Shown piece after piece: positions 1 through 7,698 of a DNA stretch of 64,000 nt (its first letter is position 1; every line of letters begins with the position of its first letter). The notes under the pieces are model-generated. The model saw only the letters and a list, made by a program, of their open reading frames with translations. It was not told the DNA's origin and searched no databases. The stretch lies in NCBI GenBank assembly GCA_965261455.1, contig OZ253453.1:1798001-1862000 (forward strand). Reading direction: 5' to 3'. Made by a program: the position numbers and the translations under genes. Origin of the DNA: DAOUKH01 sp965261455. Lineage in GTDB: Bacteria > Chloroflexota > Dehalococcoidia > SHYB01.

Positions 1-786
1 CCTCGATCCACGTCTCCTTCGGTTGAGCGTATATCTTCGTCCCTCCTCCGTCGTCACTGTCCTCCTCCGTCCGTAGCTCCAGGTGCCCTTGTAGGTCGCA
101 TTCCCGATGATGCGGTGGACCTGGGACTCGTGCCACCTCATGCCGGGCTTGGGCGTAGGGACGCCCTCGTCGGTCAGCCGCCAGGCGATGGCGGGGATAC
201 CCAGCCCTTCGTGGACGTACAGCCGGAAGATGCGCTGCACGACCTCGGCCTCGACCTCCACTACCTTTGGCTTGCGACCCTCTCCGATCCGGTAGCCGTA
301 GGGGAGGCCGCCGGTTGGTATACGGCCCTGCTTGGCGGCCCCTCGCTTGCCCATAGTCGCTCGCTCACGGAAGTTGTCGAGCTCGATCTTCCTGATGGCT
401 GCCATGAGGCCGAAGGTCTTCAGGTCGATGGCGTCCAGGACTGCCTCGAGCCGGATCTCGTGGGCCTCCACGACCTCCATGAGGACGGCGGCGGGGTACA
501 TCCCCCGGCTCAGCCGGTCGGACTTCCAGCAGACGACGGCGTCGAAGCGTCCGTCTCTTGCGTCGGAGAGCATCCGCTGGAACTCCGGGCGCTTCTTGGA
601 CCAGCCCCGGCCCACCTCCTGATAGCGCGCGACGATGGTCAGTCCCGTGCGCTCGCAGTAGGCCTCCATCTCGCTGATCTGCTCGGAGATGGAGGTCTTG
701 TCCTCCTCGGCCTGGCTCTTATCCGAGACGCGGGCATAGATCGCCGCCCGGTCGGCCTCTATCTTCCCTCCAGGATTTCTCTTCAT
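1..786 (-). CDS. Large serine recombinase, C-terminus beyond window edge
   Basis: Site-specific recombinase of the resolvase/invertase serine family. It would cut and rejoin DNA through a covalent phosphoserine link to integrate or excise an element. The frame is open from the ATG at 786 to the window edge (262 codons), so the C-terminal part is outside. The catalytic motif YARVS places the nucleophile at Ser21. It is followed by SISEQ, the CWKSDRLSRG motif typical of the resolvase domain, and then a recombinase domain with KQGRIPTGGLPYGY near residues 160-175 and YVHEGLGIPAIA further on. An AGGAGG lies 5-6 bases before the ATG. Two small open frames and a repeated structured element lie upstream on the same strand, which suggests the recombinase end of an integrated element. 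Family assignment is firm; its target site is unknown. Confidence 0.93.
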   Translation of the reverse strand, partial: MKRNPGGKIEADRAAIYARVSDKSQAEEDKTSISEQISEMEAYCERTGLTIVARYQEVGRGWSKKRPEFQRMLSDARDGRFDAVVCWKSDRLSRGMYPAAVLMEVVEAHEIRLEAVLDAIDLKTFGLMAAIRKIELDNFRERATMGKRGAAKQGRIPTGGLPYGYRIGEGRKPKVVEVEAEVVQRIFRLYVHEGLGIPAIAWRLTDEGVPTPKPGMRWHESQVHRIIGNATYKGTWSYGRRRTVTTEEGRRYTLNRRRRGSR

Positions 787-823
787 GACTCCCTCCTCTT
801 GTCCCTATCGGCTGAAATGAAGA

Positions 824-851
824 AGACCCGCCTCCTACAGGGAGCGGGTCT
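824..851 (-). other. Hairpin upstream of the recombinase
   Basis: Eight-base arms AGACCCGC and GCGGGTCT, extended by TCC/GGA with one bulged base, close on a 5-base loop. On the minus strand the stem is followed by TCTTCATTTC, so it could end upstream transcription or shape the recombinase leader. A second stem, GGCCCGG/CCGGGCC with inner GATG/CATC, lies at 901-930. Function is not known. Confidence 0.4.
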
Positions 852-1048
852 GCGAGTAGTACAATCCGTTCGCATCACCTGTTTCCTCAGGTGGCGCCAC
901 GGCCCGGGATGTCGTAAGCATCGCCGGGCCACCTTCTGTCTGGGAGCATAGCCGCATTGGCAGGCTCCGTCAAAGCGTCGCTATCGCGCCGAACAGGTTC
1001 TGCAACTGCCTCCCTGAAGCCTCGCCCGGCCCGACTAGGCACCCAGTT

Positions 1049-1219
1049 CTAGGACGGAGCGTCTTTGGGCCTGGTGGCGAGCTTGACCATGAGAGTGATG
1101 AGGCGGCGGCGGCGGTCCTCGGCGGCGGGACCGGGGCGGCAGACGACCCTGACCGTCCCCAGGTCCGAGGCATCCCTCTTGCAAGGCTTCGGCTGTTCCC
1201 AACGCTTGGCGTCTTTCAC
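1049..1219 (-). CDS. Small hypothetical protein (56 aa) before the recombinase
   Basis: Open frame from a GTG at 1219 to a TAG at 1049, giving a basic 56-residue protein with a tail containing RRRRLITLMVKLATR. Of the three overlapping minus-strand frames here, this one has the most protein-like composition. It lies in the same frame just after the stop of the 49-aa frame at 1232-1381, so the two may be halves of one gene split by a TGA. No clear ribosome-binding site is seen. The recombinase follows 263 bases downstream on the same strand. I do not recognise the family. Confidence 0.35.
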   Translation of the reverse strand: MKDAKRWEQPKPCKRDASDLGTVRVVCRPGPAAEDRRRRLITLMVKLATRPKDAPS

Positions 1220-1231
1220 GATCCAGGCTCG

Positions 1232-1381
1232 TCACGTCTGTCGGCGCTTGGTCGCGCAGGCGAACGATTCGGGCGACCGCGCGCTGAAGGCATCCGGCCC
1301 TAGGCCCGTGATCGGAATCGGCGGCACGACGACGCCCGCCACGCTCGTTGCCGGGACGCCCTGATCTTCGTTCATCTGCAT
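1232..1381 (-). CDS. Small open frame A, paralogous to the frame at 1721-2050
   Basis: A 49-codon frame starting MQMNEDQ. Its first ~26 residues match the start of the 109-aa frame at 1721-2050 (MQVNEDQ; shared VP, VAG and PIT). Several DNA differences between the two fall at third codon positions (CAG/CAA, CCG/CCA, GCG/GCT), which mildly favours coding. Both frames begin about 20 bases after a copy of the same structured element. No known domain is recognisable. It could be a real short gene, or the decayed start of one continuing at 1049-1219 after a TGA. Confidence 0.3.
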   Translation of the reverse strand: MQMNEDQGVPATSVAGVVVPPIPITGLGPDAFSARSPESFACATKRRQT

Positions 1382-1402
1382 GACAATCTTTCGCCAAAGG
1401 AC

Positions 1403-1485
1403 AACGTTGCTTGCAATGCTAGGGGAGCCTCCGGGTAAGCAATACCCTGTCTAGCTAGACAGGACTGTCCGTGCGAAGGGGCGCT
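1403..1485. repeat. Structured repeated element, copy 1
   Basis: First of three copies of an ~84-bp element. Conserved parts are an AACGTTGC start, an AATGCTAGGGGA core, GCAATA, and an end of the form GACTRTCCSTGCGA then GGGGC. It contains the hairpin CCTGTCTA/TAGACAGG (1446-1463). The same position holds a different but still complementary stem in the other copies. An outer TTGCTT/AAGCAA pairing encloses the core. Flanking sequence out to about 1620 is also shared with copy 3. It may be a structured RNA or a recombination site. Confidence 0.55.
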
Positions 1486-1489
1486 ATTA

Positions 1490-1603
1490 CTATCTCTCTT
1501 TAATGATCGCGCCCGCCGATGGCAGGAGCCATGCGCGGGTCTTCCCGACAAGGCACGGGAGCGGCTTGGCTATGTAGCTGTGGGTGACGGGCATGAACCA
1601 CAT
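1490..1603 (-). CDS. Micro-ORF (37 aa) between repeat copies
   Basis: Open frame from the ATG at 1603 to the TAG at 1490, beginning MWFMPVTHSYIAKPL. A homologous frame sits at 2156-2260 (34 codons, MPVTYSYIAKPL) in the third repeat unit. Both end directly against a copy of the structured element. Conservation could reflect coding, or only the age of the duplication. The plus strand of this segment also forms a hairpin (CCCGC ... GCGGG with inner TGGC/GCCA), so an RNA explanation is equally possible. Confidence 0.2.
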   Translation of the reverse strand: MWFMPVTHSYIAKPLPCLVGKTRAWLLPSAGAIIKER

Positions 1604-1636
1604 CCTGCAGGCGCACGGCCTGCCTACGCGAAAAGA

Positions 1637-1720
1637 AACGTTGCCAGAAATGCTAGGGGACGCGCCAGGAAAGCAATACCCTATTTGGCGAAATAGGACT
1701 ATCCGTGCGATAGGGCCCCA
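1637..1720. repeat. Structured repeated element, copy 2
   Basis: Second copy, with the hairpin CCTATTT/AAATAGG at 1680-1697 in the place of the CCTGTCTA stem of copy 1. The AATGCTAGGGGACGCGCC core and GCAATA are kept. Downstream similarity to copies 1 and 3 fades after about 1775. The stop codon of the 109-aa frame abuts its end. Confidence 0.55.
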
Positions 1721-2050
1721 TTAATTTCTCTTCTTAAGCATCCGAGCACCCCGACGGCAGGGGCTCCGCGACGGGAACTTCCCGGAAGGGCCCCCGAGGC
1801 GTTTCCTGCCCCGCTTGCCGACGGCGCGGCCCGCCCGCCCATTGCGCGTCTCCCCTTGGTCGGCCTTTCCATCGATGATCGGGACGGAGGCGAACAAGGG
1901 AGGCGGGAGCACGATCAGGGCACGCGCTTGGAGCCAAGCTCGGTACGGCCTTGGTGAGGGTGTTCGGCCCTGGGCCGTGATCGGCATCGCCCGCGCGACG
2001 CCGCCAGCCACCAGCGTGGGTGGGACGGCCTGATCTTCGTTCACTTGCAT
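1721..2050 (-). CDS. Small open frame B (109 aa), Arg-rich, unknown
   Basis: Frame from the ATG at 2050 to the stop at 1721, beginning MQVNEDQAVPPTLVAGG and ending in a basic tail with MLKKRN. Its start is paralogous to the frame at 1232-1381. Both follow a copy of the structured element on the minus strand at the same distance. No good Shine-Dalgarno sequence precedes the ATG (only GCGAGAGATT). The middle is high-GC and low-complexity in style, and an alternative overlapping frame is equally long, so coding status is uncertain. No family recognised. Confidence 0.3.
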   Translation of the reverse strand: MQVNEDQAVPPTLVAGGVARAMPITAQGRTPSPRPYRAWLQARALIVLPPPLFASVPIIDGKADQGETRNGRAGRAVGKRGRKRLGGPSGKFPSRSPCRRGARMLKKRN

Positions 2051-2071
2051 GAGAATCTCTCGCCAAAGGGA

Positions 2072-2155
2072 AACGTTGCCAGAAATGCTAGGGGACGCGC
2101 CGGGAATGCAATAGACTATCCCGCGGGAAAGGACTATCCCTGCGAAGGGGCTCCA
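2072..2155. repeat. Structured repeated element, copy 3
   Basis: Third copy. The variable hairpin here is TCCC/GGGA (2119-2128) with an extra outer CT/AG pair. The end of the element forms CCCT-GCGA-AGGG, a GNRA-type capped stem on the plus strand. The sequence from here to about 2288 repeats 1486-1620, including a shared GACGGGCATG and CACATCCTG, and then runs directly into a transposase remnant. Confidence 0.55.
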
Positions 2156-2249
2156 CTACCCTCTCTCTAATGGGCGCTCCCGCCTACGGCTGGACCATGC
2201 GTGGGCCTCCCCAGCAAGACACAGGAGCGGCTTGGCTATGTAGCTGTAG

Positions 2250-2555
2250 GTGACGGGCATGCATCACATCCTGGAAACGCACGACTTGTTCCGGCCCTAT
2301 CCCGCACGCAGCAGCTCGCCGGAATACGGGGCCGAGGTCACAGTGCGCCGGGTGCGCCGCAACGGCGAGATCAAGTGGAAGGGAGAGCGGGTCTACGTGA
2401 GCGAGTCCCACAGGGGCGAGCCCATCGGCCTCGTCCAGCAAGACGAGCGCACCTGGTCCATACAGTTCGGACCGCTCCTCATCGGCGTCCTCGACGACCT
2501 CGCACGGCGGATCGACAAGACCCCGGTACACGTGTTACTTATGTCCCCGGTCTAA
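2250..2555 (+). pseudogene. IS481-type transposase, C-terminal remnant
   Basis: The last ~85 codons of an integrase-core transposase: RPYPARSSSPEYG, then VRRVRRNGEIKWKGERVYVSE, GEPIGL and a C-terminal LLMSPV. This is the small beta-rich C-terminal domain seen at the end of IS481-like transposases. The DDE catalytic core is absent. The frame before about 2289 is not transposase but the tail of the third repeated unit, so an accidental GTG-started fusion reads into the remnant. Terminal repeats of the element follow at once. It is inactive as it stands. Confidence 0.75.
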
Positions 2556-2580
2556 CCGTACCCATGTGCCCGGTCGCACA
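2534..2580 (+). mobile_element. Right end of the IS481-like element
   Basis: Two ~19-bp direct repeats, GTTACTTATGTCCCCGGTC (2534-2552) and CGTACCCATGTGCCCGGTC (2557-2575), lie at and after the transposase stop, ending with GCACA. Paired repeats of this type are usual transposase-binding ends of IS481-family elements. The left end is not present nearby, so the element is truncated. Confidence 0.65.
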
Positions 2581-3037
2581 AGGCGATCGCTACTGAACCA
2601 TCGTCGATGGGTGTCGCCAGAGTGATGTGCAGGTTGTTCTCACGGTCCATCGTGACCTCGTCCACTTGTTGCCGAGTTTAGTGCGATGGATCCGAACGTA
2701 CTGGCTGAGTCTGGCGAAGACCTGGCATGGGGAGAGTTGACCAAGGCGTCGGACGACGCGCTGAGCGCCTACGAGGGGCTTGCAGCTGGTACATGATGAG
2801 ACCAAGACCGAAAATGAGAAAGAAGAGGTGGCTGTCGCCTTCATACATGAGCGGATGGCGGAATTCTATGGCCAAGAGTACGTCGCGGATGTCCGGGAAC
2901 TGGAAAACGCCACGGCCGGACTGCCGAAAGGCCCGCACCGGCCCCGAGGCGCCGCTCGCTCGCCAGGCATTGGCCCTCGCGCATCTCCCGCGCCAGCCGA
3001 CCTTGTCCACTCACCAGCGGTCACAGGGAGGGAGATC
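2581..3037. other. Gene-poor stretch with possible gene relics
   Basis: No intact gene is recognised. On the minus strand 2582-2665 reads VDEVTMDRENNLHITLATPIDD, which could be a piece of a Rieske-type oxygenase cut by the IS end, but it is too short to be sure. On the plus strand a 36-codon frame starts at 2686 (MDPNVLAESGEDLAWGEL) and stops at 2796. An overlapping frame from 2780 continues with LVHDETKTENEKEE, as if one small gene had been frameshifted. The latter frame reads on into the formamidase gene but lacks its own start signal. Confidence 0.3.
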
Positions 3038-4144
3038 ATGAAGAGTGTCACCATAGACCGGAGCAAGAGGCTGAATCAGGAGCCGCATACGGGACACAAC
3101 CGATGGCATCCAGATATCCCAGCGGTGGTCGAGGTTGATGAAGGCGAAGAGGTCGTGCTCGAGACCAGAGACGCGTTCGATCTGCAGATCGATCCCGACT
3201 CCACCGAGGCAGACCTGGACAGCATCGAGACCGGCGCCATCCATGCATTGACAGGACCTGTGCTGGTCAAGGACGCTCGGCCAGGCGACCTGCTCGAGGT
3301 GGAATTCATCGATATCGTGCCCAAAGCCTGGGGCTTCAGCGGTATCATGCCCGGCCTCGGCTTCTTGCGAGATGTCTTTACCGAGACGTACATCGTCCAC
3401 TGGAACATCGCCGACGGCTGGGCTACCTCGCCGCAGATCCCGGGGGTACGGGTCCCCGGCGCACCGTTCATGGGACTGTCGGGCGTAGCTCCCTCCCCAG
3501 CCCAGCTTCGACTTTGGGCCCAACGAGAAGCCGATGTCGTTGCACGGGGTGGGATTGCCATGCTGCCAGACCCCCGCGGCGCCGTGCCGTCATCGGAGCC
3601 CGTGGCGTCCGAGGGCGCTCGCACGGTACCGCCGCGGGAAAACGGGGGCAACTTCGACGTCAAACAGCTGTCGAAGGGCGCCAGGCTTCTGCTGCCCGTG
3701 GCCGTGGACGGAGCACTGTTTTCCACCGGTGACGCACACTTCTCTCAAGGGGACGGCGAGGTCTGCCTCATGGCCGTAGAGATGGCCTCCACGGTCAGCG
3801 TTCGCTTCAAGCTGTACAAGGGTGAGGCCTCACGCCACAACATACGTTGGCCTCGTTTCCGACGGGACGACTATTTCACCGACCCCAAGTGGGCCGCGCC
3901 GCAGAAGTTCATAGCCACCATGGGGATGCCGGTCACCGAAGATGGTGTCAACAAGGGCGAGAACCTCAACCTGGCCGCGCGCAACGCCCTGCTCAACATG
4001 ATTGACCTCATTCAAGAGCGGGGATTCACCCGGGAGCAGGCCTACGTCATCTGCAGCGTGGGCGTGGACCTCAAAGTGAGCAATGTAGTGGACATACCCA
4101 ATTACGTCGTCTCCGCCTTCCTGCCGGAAGACCTGTTTCATTAG
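3038..4144 (+). CDS. Acetamidase/formamidase family amidohydrolase
   Basis: Hydrolyses a short-chain amide (formamide or acetamide in characterised members) to the carboxylate and ammonia. The 368-residue protein matches the FmdA/AmdA fold throughout: an N-terminal HTGHNRWHPDIP segment, ETRDAFDLQI, LTGPVLVKDARPGDLLEVEFIDI, a central GGNFDVKQLSKGARLLLPVAVDGALFS block with GDAHFSQGDGEVC, and a C-terminal MNLAARNALLNMIDLI-like helix (here LNLAARNALLNMID). The start is set by GGAGGGAGATC before the ATG at 3038; a longer frame upstream has no such signal. It lies 90 bases before an N-acyl-D-amino-acid deacylase-type gene on the same strand. The true substrate is unknown. Confidence 0.9.
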   Translation: MKSVTIDRSKRLNQEPHTGHNRWHPDIPAVVEVDEGEEVVLETRDAFDLQIDPDSTEADLDSIETGAIHALTGPVLVKDARPGDLLEVEFIDIVPKAWGFSGIMPGLGFLRDVFTETYIVHWNIADGWATSPQIPGVRVPGAPFMGLSGVAPSPAQLRLWAQREADVVARGGIAMLPDPRGAVPSSEPVASEGARTVPPRENGGNFDVKQLSKGARLLLPVAVDGALFSTGDAHFSQGDGEVCLMAVEMASTVSVRFKLYKGEASRHNIRWPRFRRDDYFTDPKWAAPQKFIATMGMPVTEDGVNKGENLNLAARNALLNMIDLIQERGFTREQAYVICSVGVDLKVSNVVDIPNYVVSAFLPEDLFH

Positions 4145-4233
4145 ACCCGCCAAACCAGTGGATTTGCTTGCTCCCCCCAGGAAATAGTTATAGAATCACC
4201 GTGCTCGGGGAAGCTCGATTGGAGGGGTGGGGC

Positions 4234-5982
4234 ATGGCGGAGTTCGACCTAATCATCCGGGGCGGGACGATCGTTGATGGGACGCTGACGCCCCGCTACG
4301 TGAGCGATCTGGCGGTCAAGGACGGTAAGGTCGCCCAGATAGGCGGCCTGAAGGGCAGTAGGGCTGCTTCCGAGTTGGACGCCGCCGGTCTCGTCGTAGG
4401 GCCCGGCTTTGTTGACCTGCACACCCACTACGATGCACAGGTCCAGTGGGACCCCTATTGCACCCTGTCCGGCTGGCATGGCGTAACCACCGTCCTCCTT
4501 GGGAACTGTGGCTTTGGGTTTGCTCCGTGCAGGCCCGAGGATCGGGACCGGTCGATGCTAACGATGACCCGCAACGAGGCGATCCCCTTTGAGTCCATGA
4601 AGGCCGGGATGCTTTGGGACTGGGTGACGTTCCCTGATTGGCTCGACAGCCTTGACCGCATTCCGAAAGGCGTCAACGTCTTCAGCTTTGTCCCGCTGTC
4701 GCCGATCTATGCCTGGGTTATGGGACTTGAGGAAGCCAAGAGCCGGCGCCCGACCGCCGATGAGCTTGAGCGGATGTGTGGGCTGATTCACGAAGGCATG
4801 GACGCAGGGGCCTGCGGCTGGTCCGCCCAGGTTCTCGGTGAGGGTTCCGATCAGCGGGACTTCGACGGCTCACCAATGATTACCGACCTCCTGGCCGACG
4901 AGGAACTCCTCGCCTTCGCCAACGTACTGGCGGAGCGAGGAGAGGGCTGCATAGAGCTTGCCTACTTCAAGGAGAGCGATGAAACTGGCCGTTTCTCCAG
5001 AGAGGAGAGCTTGAGCTTCATTGAGCGGGTGGCTGAGGTAGCCCGCCAACCGGTCATCTTCCAGACCATAGCTGCCGACGACAACCACCCCGACGTGTTT
5101 CGCCGCCTGCTCAAACGACTGGAGGCAGACTGTCAACGCGGGCTCCGCGTGTACGGCCAGGGGGGCACGCGCCGGTACAAAGAGGCCGAGTTCACGCTCG
5201 AGGACTGGAACCTTTTCGACAACAGCCCCGCTTGGCGAGAAGCAACGGTCGGCACGGCCGAGCAGCGCAAAGCCAAGATGCAGGACCCGGAAATGCGAGC
5301 GAGGATGCGCGCGGAATGGGACGCCGGCTTTCGCCCGGGCCAATCCGGAGTGATCGACCAGTCGTCGTTGGAAGGCCTGGTCATTGGAGATGTCGGGCTT
5401 CCGCAACTGCATAGTGAGTACCTTGGACTTACCGTCGGCCAGGTGGCTGCTCAAGAGGGCAAACACGTTGTGGATGCCATGTTGGACCTGGCGGTGGCGG
5501 AGGATCTGCAGACGACGTTCTACGCCCGGGCGGGGCGTGGCAGCGGACCCTTGGTGGCCGAGCTGCTGGCCTCTCCCTACGTAGTCCCCGGCCTGTCCGA
5601 CGGGGGCGCTCACGTCAAGTTCCAGGTTTCCGGAAACTTCCCCACGGAGCTGCTTATCTGGCTCGTGAAGGAAGAAGGCGTGATGAGCCTCGAAGAGGCT
5701 CATCATAAGCTCAGCTACCTGCCAGCCTTCTTTGGTGGAGCGCGCGATCGCGGCTCTATCCGCGAGGGAGCTCCGGCAGACCTCCTGGTGTACGATCTGG
5801 AGGGGTTGGAGCTGCTGCCTCCTGAGATATCCTACGACTTTCCAGCCAACGAGTGGCGACGAGTCCAACGTGCTAAAGGCTACCGGTGGGTGCTGGTCAA
5901 CGGGCAGATCACCTTTGTCGATGGCGAGCCGACCGGGCATCTCCCCGGACGGCTCCTCCGCCATGGTCGACGGGACGGGTAG
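4234..5982 (+). CDS. N-acyl-D-amino-acid deacylase-type amidohydrolase
   Basis: A 582-residue member of the metal-dependent amidohydrolase superfamily, D-aminoacylase/dihydroorotase branch. The N-terminal beta domain (FDLIIRGGTIVDG) is followed by the metal-binding PGFVDLHTHYDAQ (His-x-His near residue 68), then GVTTVLLGNCGFG, and a late GLSDGGAHVKF carrying the fourth metal-ligand Asp. The C-terminus returns to the beta domain with GAPADLLVYDLEGL. A GGAGGGG just before the ATG at 4234 decides the start; the frame extends upstream without a signal. Cytoplasmic. In such clusters these enzymes may hydrolyse acylated amines or cyclic amides. The substrate cannot be read from sequence. Confidence 0.88.
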   Translation: MAEFDLIIRGGTIVDGTLTPRYVSDLAVKDGKVAQIGGLKGSRAASELDAAGLVVGPGFVDLHTHYDAQVQWDPYCTLSGWHGVTTVLLGNCGFGFAPCRPEDRDRSMLTMTRNEAIPFESMKAGMLWDWVTFPDWLDSLDRIPKGVNVFSFVPLSPIYAWVMGLEEAKSRRPTADELERMCGLIHEGMDAGACGWSAQVLGEGSDQRDFDGSPMITDLLADEELLAFANVLAERGEGCIELAYFKESDETGRFSREESLSFIERVAEVARQPVIFQTIAADDNHPDVFRRLLKRLEADCQRGLRVYGQGGTRRYKEAEFTLEDWNLFDNSPAWREATVGTAEQRKAKMQDPEMRARMRAEWDAGFRPGQSGVIDQSSLEGLVIGDVGLPQLHSEYLGLTVGQVAAQEGKHVVDAMLDLAVAEDLQTTFYARAGRGSGPLVAELLASPYVVPGLSDGGAHVKFQVSGNFPTELLIWLVKEEGVMSLEEAHHKLSYLPAFFGGARDRGSIREGAPADLLVYDLEGLELLPPEISYDFPANEWRRVQRAKGYRWVLVNGQITFVDGEPTGHLPGRLLRHGRRDG

Positions 5983-6031
5983 TACAGGCAGAACGACACC
6001 CGCGCGAAGCCGGACTCGAAGCTGCGGCCTG

Positions 6032-6472
6032 ATGTCCTTCCCCGCGAAAGATACGATGAGGCCGTACCGCGTGCTGCCCGTGCCCGACGAGCACACCAAC
6101 GGTTTCTGGGATGCGGCCGCCCGGGGGAAACTGGCGATTCAGCGATGCCAAACATGCCGGCGCTACCACCATCCGCCCGTGACGCTATGCACAGGCTGTA
6201 AGGACCCGGAGGCTCGACTGGATTTCGAGAAGGTGAGCGGCAGGGGCGTCGTCTACAGCTGGTACGTCCAACACGACAAGAACCTGGAAGGCTTCGCCGA
6301 CAAAATCCCGTATCCGGTCGTTGCCGTGGAGCTCGAAGAGCAGCAAGGTCTCTTGATGGTGACCAACCTCCTCAAGTGCGCGCCCGATCGGATCCGGATA
6401 GGTCTGGGAGTCGAGGTTGTGTTCGAACGCGCCGGGACGGACATGAGCATTCCGCAGTTTCAGCCGCGGTAG
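6032..6472 (+). CDS. DUF35 (zinc ribbon + OB-fold) acyl-CoA-associated protein
   Basis: A 146-residue protein with a rubredoxin-like zinc ribbon, CQTCRRYHHPPVTLCTGC (two CxxC pairs), followed by an OB-fold domain (GRGVVYSWYVQHDKN, YPVVAVELEEQQGLLMVTNLL). DUF35 proteins bind acyl-CoA and act as partner subunits of thiolase-like or MaoC-like enzymes, for example ChsH2 with Ltp2 in steroid side-chain breakdown. The thiolase-fold gene starts 12 bases downstream, as expected for such a complex. The start could instead be the ATG at 6056. It lies 50 bases after the deacylase gene. Confidence 0.85.
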   Translation: MSFPAKDTMRPYRVLPVPDEHTNGFWDAAARGKLAIQRCQTCRRYHHPPVTLCTGCKDPEARLDFEKVSGRGVVYSWYVQHDKNLEGFADKIPYPVVAVELEEQQGLLMVTNLLKCAPDRIRIGLGVEVVFERAGTDMSIPQFQPR

Positions 6473-6484
6473 CGTGAATACCAG

Positions 6485-7684
6485 ATGAAGTGGCCTTCAG
6501 GCAAGCGCCCCTGCTTCGTTGGCGTTGGTTACACCCCCTGCCGTCGCTACAGCGGTCGGACCCTATCGCATTTGGCCCTGGAGGCGGCGTTGGGCGCAGT
6601 GGCCGACGCCGGGTTGAGCCCTCAGGAGATCGATGGCCTTTCGGTGTATCCGGAAGCTCCGTTCGCCGCCGGTCAAAGCTTTCCCGGCATAGACGCGGTG
6701 GATGTGGTCCACATGATGCAGATCTTTCCGCTGGAAAACGTGCGCTGGTATTCCCAGTCCAGTGGCCCGCTGGCGGTGACCAGCGTGATCGAGGCCGCGA
6801 ACGCCCTCGCTGCCGGCCTGGCCCGGTATGTCCTCGTATGGCGGGCCCTGCGCCACCCTGTCGGCCGACGTTACAACCGGGCGTCAACCCCTTCGGCAAC
6901 TGGGCGAGCCCAGTTCGGCCTGCCCTACGGCCACAGGATCGGCTCGCCGGGTAGTGCGCTCGAGTGGCAAGCCCTCCATTACGCGCGCTATATGGAGAAG
7001 TTCAAGGCAACCCGGGAGCAGCTGGCGACTCTGATCGTCAACTCCAACCGCAACGCGCAGATGAACGAAAATGCAGCGTGGCATGGCAGGACGATCAACC
7101 GCGACGATTACCTGAACGCTCGGATGATCTCTGAGCCGCTATCGCTTTATGATTGCGACATGCCGGTGGATGGGGCCGCCTGCGTCGTGATGACAACCGA
7201 GGACCGCGCCAAAGACACCCCGCACCCCGGCGGCTATGTCACCGGCTATGCTCTAAGCCCCGTCCATGCGCTCCACGCTGGGACTGACGCGACCTTGGAG
7301 GAGCTGTACGACATGGAGTTCCTGCACGCTCGGAACCTGTATGAAAGCGCCGGTGTGACTGCGAGGGACGTTGACCTGGTTCACGTGTACGACGGGTTCA
7401 GCCCGATGGTGTGGAACTGGCTCGAGGCATTCGGTTTCTGCGGGATCGGCGAAGCCGCTCATTGGACACAAGGCGGCCGCATTGAGCTGACAGGCGAGAA
7501 GCCGCTCAACACGTCGGGCGGCAGCCTCGGTGAGGGCAGGCTGCACGGCATGACGCATATCGCCGAGACGGCCCGGCAGATGATGGGCACCGCCGGGCGC
7601 CGCCAGGTCAAGAACGCCGAGGTCGCCCTCTGCCAAGTAGGCCCGTTCCACTACGGGGCCAGCTTCATCTGCACCCGCACGTAA
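6485..7684 (+). CDS. Thiolase-fold protein (lipid-transfer/Ltp2 type)
   Basis: A 399-residue thiolase-superfamily protein: an N-terminal VGVGYTPCRRYSGRTL segment, the EAALGAVADAGLSPQEIDGLSVYP helix typical of SCP-x/Ltp thiolases, and a C-terminal GGSLGEGRLHGMTHIAETARQMMG block. The position where a classical thiolase has its nucleophilic Cys (NxCxSG) reads SQSSGPLAV, so a Claisen thiolase mechanism is unlikely. Ltp2-type aldolases lack that Cys too and work with a DUF35 partner, and one is encoded directly upstream. I infer a retro-aldol or acyl-CoA carbon-carbon cleavage role. The substrate is unknown. Confidence 0.85.
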   Translation: MKWPSGKRPCFVGVGYTPCRRYSGRTLSHLALEAALGAVADAGLSPQEIDGLSVYPEAPFAAGQSFPGIDAVDVVHMMQIFPLENVRWYSQSSGPLAVTSVIEAANALAAGLARYVLVWRALRHPVGRRYNRASTPSATGRAQFGLPYGHRIGSPGSALEWQALHYARYMEKFKATREQLATLIVNSNRNAQMNENAAWHGRTINRDDYLNARMISEPLSLYDCDMPVDGAACVVMTTEDRAKDTPHPGGYVTGYALSPVHALHAGTDATLEELYDMEFLHARNLYESAGVTARDVDLVHVYDGFSPMVWNWLEAFGFCGIGEAAHWTQGGRIELTGEKPLNTSGGSLGEGRLHGMTHIAETARQMMGTAGRRQVKNAEVALCQVGPFHYGASFICTRT

Positions 7685-7698
7685 GAGGCGCCGGGACT

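Noticed and set aside
115..951. Long plus-strand open frame opposite the recombinase
   Set aside because: It is antisense to a gene with clear resolvase motifs and has no recognisable pattern; its length is an effect of high GC.
1403..1485. Known riboswitch class (c-di-GMP, TPP, cobalamin, ZTP, fluoride)
   Set aside because: The consensus motifs of these classes, as far as I can recall them, are not present; left as an unnamed structured element.
1403..2155. Integron attC sites
   Set aside because: The ends do not follow RYYYAAC/GTTRRRY, and the neighbouring recombinase is a serine enzyme, not a tyrosine integrase.
2582..2677. Rieske oxygenase fragment cut by the IS end
   Set aside because: Only about 28 residues look similar, too few to claim a gene.
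2780..3037. Longer start for the formamidase gene
   Set aside because: The upstream frame lacks a ribosome-binding site and family similarity, while the ATG at 3038 has GGAGGGAG before it.
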